DNA of 40,909 nucleotides, taken from positions 1 through 40,909 of the forward strand of contig CAYRDY010000008.1 in NCBI GenBank assembly GCA_964423195.1, given 5' to 3'. The notes under the pieces were generated by a model. The model was not told the origin of the DNA. It worked only from the letters and a program-made list of their open reading frames with translations, and ran no database searches. Below are positions 14,954 through 23,840 of the stretch, piece by piece (within the stretch, counting starts at the first letter, position 1; each line of letters opens with the position of its first letter). Made by a program: the position numbers and the translations under genes. Source of the DNA: CAKRHR01 sp964423195. GTDB lineage: Bacteria; Bacillota; Clostridia; Lachnospirales; Lachnospiraceae.

Positions 14954-16067
14954 GGAAAGACGGAATCTGAATCGTGTTCTCGCGTCTCGGCGGATAATTC
15001 GGTGACACCGGTGTCGCGCCCGCGGCATTCCTGTAGCCCGACTGTGTGCCGCCAAAGCCCGGCTTGTCCGTCTTCTTCCCATAGCTGTTTGCAAAGCTGC
15101 CCGCCGACTTCGCTGGCGATGCCTCAAGTCCGGTGGCAATGACAGTGATCCTCGCCGTGTCCGGCTCATTGTCGTCATAGATCGTGCCAAAAATGATATT
15201 GGCGGATTCGCCCGCCAGCTCCTCGACATAAGTCGCCGCCTCATTGGCCTCGATCAGACCGATGTCACCGGAAATATTGATGATGATGTCCGTCGCGCCC
15301 TCAATGGTCGTCTCCAGCAGCGGGCTGGTGATCGCCTGCTTGACGGCATCGATGGCTTTGTCATCGCCGTGACCCATGCCGATACCGATATGCGCGATGC
15401 CCTTGTCCTTCATGACGGTCTGGATATCCGCGAAGTCGAGGTTGATCAACCCCGGCACATTGATCAGGTCGGTGATGCCCTGCACGCCCTGCTGCAGCAC
15501 TTCGTCAGCTTTCTTGAGCGCTTCCGGCATCGATGTCCTCCGGTCAACGATCTCAAGTAATTTATCATTAGGGATTACAATCAATGTATCCACGTTTTCT
15601 TTCAGCTTTTCGATGCCCTCATTGGCATTGTTCATGCGCTGCTTGGCCTCAAACCTGAAGGGCTTCGTCACGACGCCCACTGTAAGGATGCCCAGCTGCT
15701 TCGCGATTCCCGCGACGATCGGAGCCGCGCCTGTGCCTGTGCCGCCGCCCATGCCGCAGGTCACAAAGACCATATCCGCGCCCTTGACAAGCTCCGTCAG
15801 CTCCTCCATGCTCTCCTCCGCCGCCTTGGCGCCGACTTCCGGTTTTGCGCCCGCGCCGAGGCCTTTCGTCAGTTTCTCGCCGATCTGAATCAACTGATTG
15901 GCCTTGCAGAGCTGCAGCGCCTGTTTATCTGTATTGATCCCAATAAATTCCACGCCGATGATATTCTCATCGACCATCCGATTGACAGCGTTATTGCCGG
16001 CCCCACCTACGCCGATCACCAAAATCTTCGCCGCAGCGTCCATCTCATTCGTTTTTATTTCAAGCAA
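14940..16067 (-). CDS. ftsZ: Cell division GTPase FtsZ (TTG start)
   Basis: A 375-residue FtsZ, the tubulin-like protein that forms the division ring. It has the N-terminal V-G-G-A-G-N-N-A-V-N-R-M nucleotide motif (about 20-31), the tubulin signature G-G-G-T-G-T-G (107-113), the T7 loop region (N-L-D-F-A-D-I) and the C-terminal binding tail I-Q-I-P-S-F-L-Q-K-K after a short variable linker. The start is a TTG at 16067: AAGGAGG lies 8 bases upstream and the product begins LEIKTNE, as I recall from related Clostridia. An in-frame ATG at 16085 overlaps that ribosome site and is unlikely to be used. It is the last gene of the cluster and has its own promoter. Confidence 0.97.
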   Translation of the reverse strand: MLEIKTNEMDAAAKILVIGVGGAGNNAVNRMVDENIIGVEFIGINTDKQALQLCKANQLIQIGEKLTKGLGAGAKPEVGAKAAEESMEELTELVKGADMVFVTCGMGGGTGTGAAPIVAGIAKQLGILTVGVVTKPFRFEAKQRMNNANEGIEKLKENVDTLIVIPNDKLLEIVDRRTSMPEALKKADEVLQQGVQGITDLINVPGLINLDFADIQTVMKDKGIAHIGIGMGHGDDKAIDAVKQAITSPLLETTIEGATDIIINISGDIGLIEANEAATYVEELAGESANIIFGTIYDDNEPDTARITVIATGLEASPAKSAGSFANSYGKKTDKPGFGGTQSGYRNAAGATPVSPNYPPRRENTIQIPSFLQKK

Positions 16068-16120
16068 GGGTATTTCCTCCTTCATATTAATCTTTCCCGT
16101 AATTTTACTTACTACAATAT

Positions 16121-16149
16121 ATAATATATTTTTTTCTAAAAATAATCAA
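16121..16149 (-). promoter_or_regulatory. ftsZ promoter
   Basis: On the minus strand, TTGATT (16144-16149), a 17-base AT-rich spacer and TATTAT (16121-16126), between ftsQ and ftsZ. It would let ftsZ be expressed separately from the rest of the cluster. Confidence 0.65.
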
Positions 16150-16159
16150 CCATTATTTA

Positions 16160-17200
16160 TCATTCTTTTGAAAAAAATATTTGTTTTTTTGTCGAATCAT
16201 AGTCTTCCAGATGTAATTTTCCGGACAAGCCCTCCAAATGAGGCTCCAGGTCCTTGTAGGCGTTGATTTTATCCTCAAGATTCGTGCCCATGCCCAGCAA
16301 AATCGAGATATTTCCCCTGTGCATCACCATCGACTGGTCCTGATTATAATCGATCTGGTCGATCGTCACGTCATAATTGTTCAGATAAACGGATAGTTCG
16401 TGAAGATTATTAAAAACCGACTCATCATCCAAATTCAACTTGTCGCCGATCTCCAGACCGAAGAGATTCAGCCCCGTCACAAGCGGCACATCCTCCGACC
16501 TGGTCGTCGAGCTCTCCACCACGGCGCCCGTGTTGTCAAAATACATATAGACGCCGCTGTCATCGATACAGCCGATGATCATCTTCTCGACGACCGTGAC
16601 GTTGATCACCGTGGGACCACCGACCCTGACCGAGATGCGCTCCACGAATGGAATGCCCTCGGTGATATCCTCACGGTTTTTCCAAGCGAAATAGATCGTA
16701 TTCTTTGGATATTCGTCGTAATGCAAAAATTTCAGAATCTCCGCATCAGAATAGGCGTAGTTTCCGGTGATATTGACCGTGCGCAGGCTGAAACAATAAA
16801 TAAACACAAAACAAAGTGCCACCATGATCACCGCAAAGATCAGCAGTTTTTTCACAATTCTCGCCCACAGCCGCTGCTCCCTGCGCCTGTGCTTTCCGCG
16901 GACATGGCGATGATAAGGGCGCGGCTCGGCGAAATCATCCCAATCCCCGTCATCCAGAATTTCCGACGCGGACATCGTGCGCATATTTTTGCGCGCGTCG
17001 CGGTTCTGCTTTGAGGCGCTCTCCGCCAAAACCCGCTGACCGAGCGTCTCGCCGCTCTCTGTCTGTCCGGTCGCCGCCTTGCTGTCCGCCGCATTTCCGG
17101 ACGGAGTCTTGCCGCCCGCTGTCTGCCGCTCTGAACTCTTGTCGTCCGGCCTTCTCTCACTCTTTGAGTTCCCCTGAATATTCTCCCGCATATCCTCCAT
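16160..17200 (-). CDS. ftsQ: Cell division protein DivIB/FtsQ
   Basis: A 346-residue bitopic membrane protein. A long hydrophilic cytoplasmic region (about 1-115; Ser/Thr/Arg/Glu-rich, then a basic stretch) precedes one transmembrane helix (about 116-137; V-K-K-L-L-I-F-A-V-I-M-V-A-L). An extracytoplasmic POTRA domain follows directly (L-R-T-V-N-I-T-G-N-Y-A-Y-S, then V-R-V-G-G-P-T-V-I-N-V-T-V-V-E-K), with a beta domain after it. It recruits and regulates the FtsW-PBP synthase with FtsL and DivIC. Start codons are ambiguous. ATG 17200 was chosen because GGGTGG precedes it; ATG 17191 is an alternative and would use the GGAGG inside the first codons. It lies 48 bases after ftsW. Confidence 0.88.
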   Translation of the reverse strand: MEDMRENIQGNSKSERRPDDKSSERQTAGGKTPSGNAADSKAATGQTESGETLGQRVLAESASKQNRDARKNMRTMSASEILDDGDWDDFAEPRPYHRHVRGKHRRREQRLWARIVKKLLIFAVIMVALCFVFIYCFSLRTVNITGNYAYSDAEILKFLHYDEYPKNTIYFAWKNREDITEGIPFVERISVRVGGPTVINVTVVEKMIIGCIDDSGVYMYFDNTGAVVESSTTRSEDVPLVTGLNLFGLEIGDKLNLDDESVFNNLHELSVYLNNYDVTIDQIDYNQDQSMVMHRGNISILLGMGTNLEDKINAYKDLEPHLEGLSGKLHLEDYDSTKKQIFFSKE

Positions 17201-17248
17201 AGAGCCACCCGCGTTTCCTTTCCCCGTTGACAACAATCTGTGTCACAG

Positions 17249-18409
17249 CTACTGCTTCACTTTAATCTGCTTGGATACCGCCAGCACCAGCCCGATCTCG
17301 CAGAGCAGAAACGTGACGGAAGTGCCGCCGTAACTGATGAACGGCAGCGGGATACCGGTATTTGGAATCGTGTTCGTGGCCACTGCCACATTGATCAATA
17401 CCTGGATACCGATCTGCGCCATGACGCCTGCCACCAACAGCGCACCGAACAGATCAGGCGCATTGTTGGCGATGACCATGCAGCGCCACAGCAGAAGTAC
17501 AAACAAAAGTATCACCGCGATCGCGCCGAAAAGGCCCAGTTCCTCGCAGATGATCGGAAAAATCATATCATTATGCGCCTCCGGCAGAGATTCAAGCTTC
17601 TGGATGCTCTGCCCAAGACCCTTGCCGAAGAACCCGCCTGAACCGATGGCATAGAGCGCCTGGCGAATCTGGTAGGCCGTCTCCGAGGTGTCCGCGTTCA
17701 GCCAGTCATAGATGCGCTGGGCGCGGTAACCGGCCATCATGATGCCTCCGACACCGAGCAGCCCCACGACCATGACCATCACGCCGAACGGTTTATATTT
17801 ATCGCTGGCCACAAACACAATGATAAAGGTAATGCCGGTGAGCACGATCGCCGTACTCAGGTTGTTGATCACCACCAGAATGATGATCGGCATGGCCAGC
17901 AGCATGACCTTGAATATACCCTTGAAACTTTTCAATTCGTTGACAGACTTGCTGGCAACAAAGGACAGAAAAAGGATCAGCACCAGCTTGGCGATCTCCG
18001 AGGGCTGAAAGGTGATCCACGGATTCGAGACGCCGGGCGGAATGCCGAGCCAGCGCCTGGAACCGTTGACCGAGATGCCGATCTGCGGCACCAGAACCAA
18101 AGCCTGCAGAATGATTATCACGATATAGGCCAGAAAGGCAAATCGGGTCCATACATGGTAGTCGAATCTGGTGATAATAAAAATCATGACAAAGCCCAGA
18201 ACGGCAAACACGGCCTGCCGCTTCAGATAATACAGGGCGTCACCCTCCTGTGACGACGCTGAATACCAGCTCGTGCTGTAAATCATGACCAGCCCGAAAC
18301 AGGTCAAAAAAATGACAATGAACAACAGCATATAATCAAAATATTTTGCTTTTTTGGATGCCCGTCTCTGTCTGCGCTTTTCTTTTGCAGTGACTTTGTC
18401 CTCCGCCAT
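17249..18409 (-). CDS. ftsW: Septal peptidoglycan glycosyltransferase FtsW (SEDS)
   Basis: A 386-residue SEDS protein with about ten membrane segments after a basic N-terminus (K-E-K-R-R-Q-R-R-A-S-K-K). Signatures include G-S-R-R-W-L-G (extracellular loop), F-Q-P-S-E-I-A-K-L and the C-terminal G-I-P-L-P-F-I-S-Y-G-G-T-S motif. It polymerises lipid II with the class B PBP encoded two genes upstream. The start was set at ATG 18409, which has GGAGGTG eight bases upstream; an earlier in-frame ATG (18433) would bury that site. The cluster position and septal partners argue for FtsW rather than RodA. Confidence 0.93.
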   Translation of the reverse strand: MAEDKVTAKEKRRQRRASKKAKYFDYMLLFIVIFLTCFGLVMIYSTSWYSASSQEGDALYYLKRQAVFAVLGFVMIFIITRFDYHVWTRFAFLAYIVIIILQALVLVPQIGISVNGSRRWLGIPPGVSNPWITFQPSEIAKLVLILFLSFVASKSVNELKSFKGIFKVMLLAMPIIILVVINNLSTAIVLTGITFIIVFVASDKYKPFGVMVMVVGLLGVGGIMMAGYRAQRIYDWLNADTSETAYQIRQALYAIGSGGFFGKGLGQSIQKLESLPEAHNDMIFPIICEELGLFGAIAVILLFVLLLWRCMVIANNAPDLFGALLVAGVMAQIGIQVLINVAVATNTIPNTGIPLPFISYGGTSVTFLLCEIGLVLAVSKQIKVKQ

Positions 18410-18454
18410 TTTTCTCACCTCCGTCTCAGGCATTTTTCAACAATCTGTGCCTAT

Positions 18455-19441
18455 CTACAGCGCTAGAAAACCGATCAGGCAGGCTATGACGGTAATGATC
18501 AGGAATACCGACACCACCTTTGTCTCCGGCCATCCGCACAATTCAAAATGATGATGAATAGGCGCCATCTTGAAGATGCGCTTGCCGTGAGTGACTTTAA
18601 AATAGGTCACCTGAATGACCACGGACAGCAGCTCGATCACATAGATAATCCCTATGATCAGAATCAACAGCGGCATCCGCAGCACAAAAGCCGTGCTCGC
18701 CACAAATCCGCCCAGTGCCAGAGAGCCCGTATCGCCCATGAAGACTTTTGCCGGATAGGCGTTAAACAGCAAAAATCCCAGCAGACTGCCGAACACCGCC
18801 GCCGTCACCGGTTGGATATCGATGCCGGAGACGGACGCCGCGACCGTAAAAAATACTGCCACGGGCGCGGTCACGCCGGACAAAAGTCCGTCCAGGCCAT
18901 CGGTAAAATTGGTGCCATTGACTGTCGCCAGCACCGCGATAAACACAAAGAACACGTACAGCCACATCGGCAGGTGAAGGTAATAGCCGTTCTCCACGCC
19001 GCCGGTGAAAGGGATCAATATCCCTGTCTCCACAGCATTCTCATGGACCAGATAAACGATCAGCCCCGCCGTGACCACGATCTGTCCGATCAGTTTCTGG
19101 ATCTCCGTCAGGCCGAGATTTCTTTTTTTGACGATCTTGATAAAGTCGTCCAGAAAACCGACAATGCCAAAGCCCAGCGTGGTAAACAGGATCGGCAGCA
19201 TCGTCTTATAATCCCGGATAAAGATGAGCGACGACGCCATCACGGATAGGATAATAATCAGACCGCCCATCGTCGGTGTCCCCGATTTTTTTTGATGTGC
19301 CGCCGGACCCTCGTCGCGGATATACTGCCCAAATTTCTTCCTCTGCAAAAACGGGATGAGTACCGAGCCCAGCACCACACTGATCAAAAAAGCGATCAGT
19401 GCCGGCAAAATGATTGATGATTTTGTGCTGAAATCTAACAT
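18455..19441 (-). CDS. mraY: Phospho-N-acetylmuramoyl-pentapeptide transferase MraY
   Basis: A 328-residue polytopic membrane enzyme that makes lipid I from UDP-MurNAc-pentapeptide and undecaprenyl phosphate. Catalytic motifs are present: F-L-D-D-F-I-K (about 106-112), N-G-T-N-F-T-D-G-L-D-G-L, F-M-G-D-T-G-S-L-A-L-G-G and the late-loop P-I-H-H-H-F-E-L-C-G-W. ATG 19441 follows GAGGGG. It begins 12 bases after the PBP stop, and ftsW follows 45 bases later. murD, often found between mraY and ftsW, is absent. Confidence 0.97.
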   Translation of the reverse strand: MLDFSTKSSIILPALIAFLISVVLGSVLIPFLQRKKFGQYIRDEGPAAHQKKSGTPTMGGLIIILSVMASSLIFIRDYKTMLPILFTTLGFGIVGFLDDFIKIVKKRNLGLTEIQKLIGQIVVTAGLIVYLVHENAVETGILIPFTGGVENGYYLHLPMWLYVFFVFIAVLATVNGTNFTDGLDGLLSGVTAPVAVFFTVAASVSGIDIQPVTAAVFGSLLGFLLFNAYPAKVFMGDTGSLALGGFVASTAFVLRMPLLILIIGIIYVIELLSVVIQVTYFKVTHGKRIFKMAPIHHHFELCGWPETKVVSVFLIITVIACLIGFLAL

Positions 19442-19453
19442 GTCAAGAACCCC

Positions 19454-21926
19454 TCATTCCCGATTGTACTCTCTTTTATCGATCACACCGGCGCCATAGT
19501 CATGGAGCAGTGCCAAAACTTCCTCCTCGGAGAGAAGTGTCTCCTTCGTATTCTCAAAATTATCCGCCTCGCCGCCGATGGTCTCACCGTTCTCATCCGT
19601 CTGAACAGACTGCGTCTCAGAATCCGCCGGATTGCCATTTGCATCTGTCTCTGGACTGACCGGATTGCCGTATATGTCCGTCTCCGGACTAACCGGATTG
19701 CCGTATATATCCGTCTCCGGACTGACCGGATTGCCATATATATCCGTCTCCGGACTGACCGGATTGCCGTATGCATCCGTCTCCGGACTGACCGGATTGC
19801 CATATATATCCGTCTCCGGACTGACCGGANNNNNNNNNNNNNNNNNNNNNNNNNNNNNNNNNNNNNNNNNNNNNNNNNNNNNNNNNNNNNNNNNNNNNNN
19901 NNNNNNNNNNNNNNNNNNNNNNNNNNNNNGGACTGACCGGATTGCCGTATGCATCCGTCTCGGTCAGGGCATCGCCGCTGTCCGACTCCTCCGAGCCATC
20001 CGGGAATATCTGCAGATACGGCAGGAGATCCTCCCATATTCTGCGCCCCATCACGACAGCCAGGATGGAGCTCGTCAGCTCCTTGGCCACGCCGGGCTCA
20101 TCTAGGACGACATAGATCATATACTGCGGGTCATCGATCGGAGCCGCGCTGACAAAAGACACCAGATAATTGCCCTGATTACGCGGCAATTTCTCGGCTG
20201 TACCGGTCTTTCCGCCGATATGATAGTGATCAATATGTGCCTTGGCGCCGCCGGCCATCGGGTCCTCCACCGTCTGCTCCATCGCCCCCCTGATAAACTC
20301 AGAAGTCTGGGATGAGACGGTCGTGCGCACGAGCTCCTTGCCAAAGCTCTGGATAATGCTTCCGTTCTCGGAGCGGATCTCCCTGGCCACATGCGGCCGG
20401 TAATAGCTGCCGCCATTGACGATCGAGGCCACGGTCGAGGCAGCCTGAACCATCGTCAGCGTGTAGGACTGCCCAAAAGAACAGATAGCTAAGTCAATAT
20501 CATACATGCCGGCATTTCGGATAATGCCGCTTGACTCGCCCGGAAGGTCGATATTGGTCTTTAATCCGACGCCGAAAGTCTCCCACGTCTTGACCATCAT
20601 CTCCTGCCCCATCGCCAGACCGATCTGCATCAAGGCGTCATTGCAGGAGTATGACAGTGCCTGGCTCAGCGTCAACAGGCCATGCCCCTTCGTGTTGATG
20701 CAGGCGACACGCTGAACGACAGAGCCATCCTGGAAATTCATGCCGCCGTCACAGTTAAAAGTGTTCTCCGGTGTCACGACATGATTGTCAAGCGCGGAGG
20801 CCACCACCATGGTCTTCATCGTCGATCCCGGCTCATAGGTGTCGCTGACACAAAAATTCCGCCAGATCGCCTGGCGCAGTTTCATCTTCTCATCCTCGGT
20901 CATCTCATTCCAGCGTTCCTCGGATACATATTCATCCACATCGTAGGGGTCATTGGGATCAAAAAAAGGATAGCTCTCCATACCCAGAATCTCGCCGCTA
21001 TTGATATCCTGCACAATGACCGCCGAGTTGAGCGAGTCGTAGACTTCATTAAATTCCGCCAGGTGCCGGTGTAGAATCTGCTGGATATTGATGTCCAGCG
21101 TCAGCGCCACCGTGTCGCCGTTCACCGGCGCGGCCACAGAGCGCTCCAGAATCCCGTCATTGAGATAGCCGTACTCGCGCCCGTCAGTGCCGTTCAGCTC
21201 ATCATTGTAGTAGGCCTCGACACCATAGGCGCCGACGTTGCCGCTGTATGTAAAGCCCAGCACATCCGCGGCCAGCTCCCCGTAGGGATATTTGCGGACA
21301 TATTCCTCCTCAAACCAGACACCCTTCACATAGGCGGCCTCCTCATTGACATAATTGCCGTCTTCATCAATGGCCACCAGATCATAGTATGGCTGTAACG
21401 CTTCGTAGGATAAATGTTTGATCGGGACATAGTAGCGATTGTCCGGATTTTCGGTGATATACGTCCGAATCTCGTCAATATTAATGCCCGTGGCGCTGAA
21501 ACAGTCGCGCAGCGCCGCCAATGTCGGCTCCAGACAGTCGCCTGTCTCCTCAACCTTTGAATTGTTCAGGACATAGGCGTCGATGACCAGGTTGTAAACG
21601 CGCTCACTTGTCGCCAGAATCGTGCCGTTCCGGTCGACAATATCCCCGCGCTTGAACGGGATCTGCTGACCGTCATAATTCATCTGCGAGAGTACAAGCC
21701 TGGTATAATCGTCACCCTTGGTCGCATTGATGTAAATGAGCCGGGTGATCAATCCCGCCATCGCCACGATCAGTATTGAAAAAATAATCATCAGTTTCAC
21801 GCGGTTTGGACGCAGGAATCGCCGATTTGGCGCATTGGCGCGTCTGACATAACGCGGCTTCTCGCCGTATCCGCTCCGGCGCGCATCCTCAGAGCTGCGC
21901 CCGCCGCGCTTTCTTCTATCTGCCAT
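19454..21926 (-). CDS. ftsI: Class B penicillin-binding protein (FtsI/PBP2B-like) with repeat tail, interrupted by an assembly gap
   Basis: A division transpeptidase. It has a basic cytoplasmic tail, one membrane anchor (about 44-66), a class B dimerisation domain (R-G-D-I-V-D-R-N-G-T-I-L-A-T at 93-106) and a transpeptidase domain with S-T-M-K (Ser368), S-C-N (427-429) and K-T-G (573-575). After the catalytic domain the protein enters an 11-residue repeat, S-P-E-T-D-(I/A)-Y-G-N-P-V, seen about seven times around the N-run 19830-19929. It ends in an acidic tail (K-E-T-L-L-S-E-E-E-V-L-A-L-L, then K-R-E-Y-N-R-E). Class B PBPs normally end near the catalytic domain or in PASTA domains, so this tail is odd. 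Read literally, the 100 N shift the frame; a true gap of 21+33n bases restores it. Start ATG 21926; other in-frame starts lie just upstream. Confidence 0.9.
19622..19963. repeat. 33-bp tandem repeat in the PBP C-terminal coding region, containing an assembly gap
   Basis: Units of 33 bases (plus-strand core GGACTGACCGGATTGCC, then (G/A)TAT(A/G)(T/C)(A/G)TCC) repeat head to tail. Six are visible left of the gap (the outermost degenerate) and one right of it. Inner units differ by only one to three bases, mostly silent or Ile/Ala. Copy number is unknown because of the gap. Confidence 0.95.
19830..19929. other. Assembly gap (100 N) inside the tandem repeat
   Basis: Exactly 100 N within the 33-bp array. 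The flanking half-units require a real length of 21+33n bases to keep the reading frame (54, 87, 120...), so 100 is filler. Near-identical repeats longer than a short read explain the break. Confidence 0.98.
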
Positions 21927-21948
21927 CACATTCACCATCCTTCGTATC

Positions 21949-21977
21949 ATCTTACCACGCAAGAGGCTTCAATGCAA
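21949..21977 (-). promoter_or_regulatory. Possible internal promoter for PBP-mraY-ftsW-ftsQ
   Basis: On the minus strand, TTGCAT (21972-21977), a 17-base spacer and TAAGAT (21949-21954), with a predicted start about 16 bases before ATG 21926. Confidence 0.5.
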
Positions 21978-22062
21978 CTGCTGCGAATTAAAATAATGGC
22001 GCAGGGCTAAAGAAATGCTCCGCGCCCGCTCGCGCAAAATCCCGGATCCCAGATAACGTAAA

Positions 22063-22107
22063 GAGACTGCCGCCCGTCCGGCCTTTTTCCGTCAGGGAGA
22101 CAGTCTC
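22063..22107 (-). repeat. Long imperfect hairpin in the ftsL-PBP spacer
   Basis: GAGACTG (22063-22069) pairs with CAGTCTC (22101-22107), continued inside by CCC/GGG and CGG/CCG pairs around small internal loops, ending in a CCTTTTT loop. TTT follows the stem on the minus strand. It may attenuate transcription between ftsL and the PBP gene. The rest of this 249-base spacer shows only the promoter at 21949-21977. Confidence 0.5.
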
Positions 22108-22175
22108 GTGTCATCCAGCCTGGCCTTTCCGTCAAGGTTTGCAAGGTTTAACGGTGTTGTAAAATGTGCGCCAGG

Positions 22176-22787
22176 CTATTCGTTAAATTGCGGTATATCC
22201 TGATATTGTTTAACATAGTCTTCCTCACTGCTCTGATACGTAATGATCTGGCTGGCCGAGGGATATACCATTCCCAGCTGCTCCCGCGCATATTCACGGA
22301 CATAGTCGAGATCAATCGCGTCATTGATCCGCTCCCGTGTGGTCGTATTGGTATCAGTCAGAAGACCAAGTTCGCTGGTCAGATTGGTCACTTCGAGATT
22401 TTTCTGTGTCACCGCGCTCTGCGTCATCAGATACATGACGCAGCATCCCAGGGTGATGATCACGACGACACATAAAAACAATGTATATTTTAAATCAAAC
22501 TTAAATGTTTTTTCTCTGTTTCGCATGGCTATTTCTTCGTTCGCCCGTCTTCGTCTCATGGCGAGTGCTCTCTCGCGCTCCGAGGCATATCTTTGGTACC
22601 GCGGCGCCGCCAACGGTCTTCGGGATGACGGTGCGGGCTTCCTGCGCGCCGGATTTGCGACAGGCGTCCGTCTCTGCCGGTCGCTCCTGTACGGATAAGT
22701 TTCTGTTTTGCGGACGGTATTCCCATCAATGTAATAATCCCTGCCGGTTGTCTGCCTGCCACTGTTATAGTGTTTACGATTGTCCAT
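22176..22787 (-). CDS. ftsL: FtsL-like septum formation initiator
   Basis: A 203-residue bitopic protein in the ftsL position. A long Arg/Tyr-rich cytoplasmic part (1-98) is followed by one transmembrane helix (about 100-121) and an extracytoplasmic coiled coil (about 123-165; S-A-V-T-Q-K-N-L-E-V-T-N-L-T-S-E-L). A conserved-looking R-E-Y-A-R-E-Q-L-G-M-V-Y-P segment comes next, typical of the FtsL/DivIC superfamily. FtsL bridges FtsQ/DivIC and the septal synthase. Sequence similarity in this family is low, so the assignment rests on architecture and position. ATG 22787 has GAGGGAG upstream. It begins 18 bases after rsmH. Confidence 0.85.
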   Translation of the reverse strand: MDNRKHYNSGRQTTGRDYYIDGNTVRKTETYPYRSDRQRRTPVANPARRKPAPSSRRPLAAPRYQRYASERERALAMRRRRANEEIAMRNREKTFKFDLKYTLFLCVVVIITLGCCVMYLMTQSAVTQKNLEVTNLTSELGLLTDTNTTTRERINDAIDLDYVREYAREQLGMVYPSASQIITYQSSEEDYVKQYQDIPQFNE

Positions 22788-22805
22788 GCTGTTTTAACTC
22801 CCTCA

Positions 22806-23744
22806 TCAATTTTCTTTCCTGATAAACACTCTCAGTTTGGCACTCTTCGCTCTGGGATTGGCAAGCAATTCAGCTTCACTTGGCAGTACAGGTTTCCTTG
22901 TCGCCACCATTCCCTTTGGTTTCTTCCCGCAGACACATACCGGAAAATCCGGCGGACACTCGCAGGGGTGTTCATTTTTTTTGAAAATTGTCTTGACGAT
23001 CCGATCCTCAAGTGAGTGAAATGTGATCACACACAAGCGCCCGTCGTCACTTAGCAGTTCGATCATGTCATCAAGGCTGCCGCGCAGGACATCCAACTCA
23101 TGATTCAGCTCAATCCGGATCGCCTGAAATGTCCGCCTGGCCGGATGACCGCCGCCCCGCGCCCTCGCGGGAATGGCATCCCTGATCACATCCGCCAGCT
23201 CGACTGTCGTCTCGATCGGCTGTCTCTGTCTCGCGGCCACAATATGCCGGGCAATATTTTTGGCAAATTTGTCCTCGCCGTAATCTCTGATGATGCGGTA
23301 AAGCTCGGATTCGGGATATGTGTTGACGATATCCCGCGCCGTGAGCTCCTGGCGCTGATCCATGCGCATATCCAGAGGCGCGTCCTCCCGATATGAAAAT
23401 CCCCGCTCCGCCGTGTCCAGCTGAAATGATGAGACGCCCAGATCAAGAATGATGCCGTCCACCCTCTCAATGCCGAGAGCACTCAGCACCTGCCGCATAT
23501 GGCAGTAATTGTCCCTGACGATGTCCACACGATCTTTAAATGTCTCAAGCCGCTTTTCTCCGGCCTCAATGGCCGCCGCGTCCTGGTCGATGCCGATCAG
23601 CCGCCCGTCGGGTCCAAGTCTTTTGCAGATCTCATAGGCGTGACCGCCGCCGCCGAGCGTCCCGTCAACATAGACGCCCGCGGTCTTAATATTCAGATAA
23701 TCGATCGTCTCCGCCAACAATACAGATGTATGGTTAAATGCCAT
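22806..23744 (-). CDS. rsmH: 16S rRNA m4C1402 methyltransferase RsmH (MraW)
   Basis: A 312-residue SAM-dependent methyltransferase that N4-methylates C1402 of 16S rRNA in the ribosomal P site. Motifs: H-T-S-V-L-L near the start, the SAM-binding Y-V-D-G-T-L-G-G-G-G-H, D-L-G-V-S-S-F-Q-L-D, R-G-F-S-Y and the late F-H-S-L-E-D-R-I-V-K motif. ATG 23744 follows GAGGAAGAG. It is the second gene of the dcw cluster, 96 bases after mraZ. Confidence 0.98.
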   Translation of the reverse strand: MAFNHTSVLLAETIDYLNIKTAGVYVDGTLGGGGHAYEICKRLGPDGRLIGIDQDAAAIEAGEKRLETFKDRVDIVRDNYCHMRQVLSALGIERVDGIILDLGVSSFQLDTAERGFSYREDAPLDMRMDQRQELTARDIVNTYPESELYRIIRDYGEDKFAKNIARHIVAARQRQPIETTVELADVIRDAIPARARGGGHPARRTFQAIRIELNHELDVLRGSLDDMIELLSDDGRLCVITFHSLEDRIVKTIFKKNEHPCECPPDFPVCVCGKKPKGMVATRKPVLPSEAELLANPRAKSAKLRVFIRKEN

Positions 23745-23840
23745 CTCTTCCTCTTTCTTGACGCACTTTGGTGCGACATCAAGGTCGATTTGGAAGTTTC
23801 ACTCTCAAACTATCCCTCCGCCTGTGTGAGGCCGGCGCCG

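Noticed and set aside
16083..16085. ATG 16085 as the ftsZ start
   Set aside because: It would place the only good ribosome site (AAGGAGG) inside codons 2-4 and add residues not typical of FtsZ.
10403..18452. The words CAACAATCTGTG(CCT) near 10403, 17230 and 18438
   Set aside because: One copy is inside dprA coding sequence, and a 15-base match in a 41-kb window is expected by chance about once. No structure or common position supports function.
19454..19954. Apparent frameshift or separate small gene at the PBP 3' end
   Set aside because: The shift comes only from the 100-base filler. Joining half-repeats with 21+33n bases restores one continuous frame.
19622..19963. Regularly spaced 33-bp repeats as a CRISPR array
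   Set aside because: There are no spacers; units are contiguous, in frame and protein-coding, and no cas genes are nearby.
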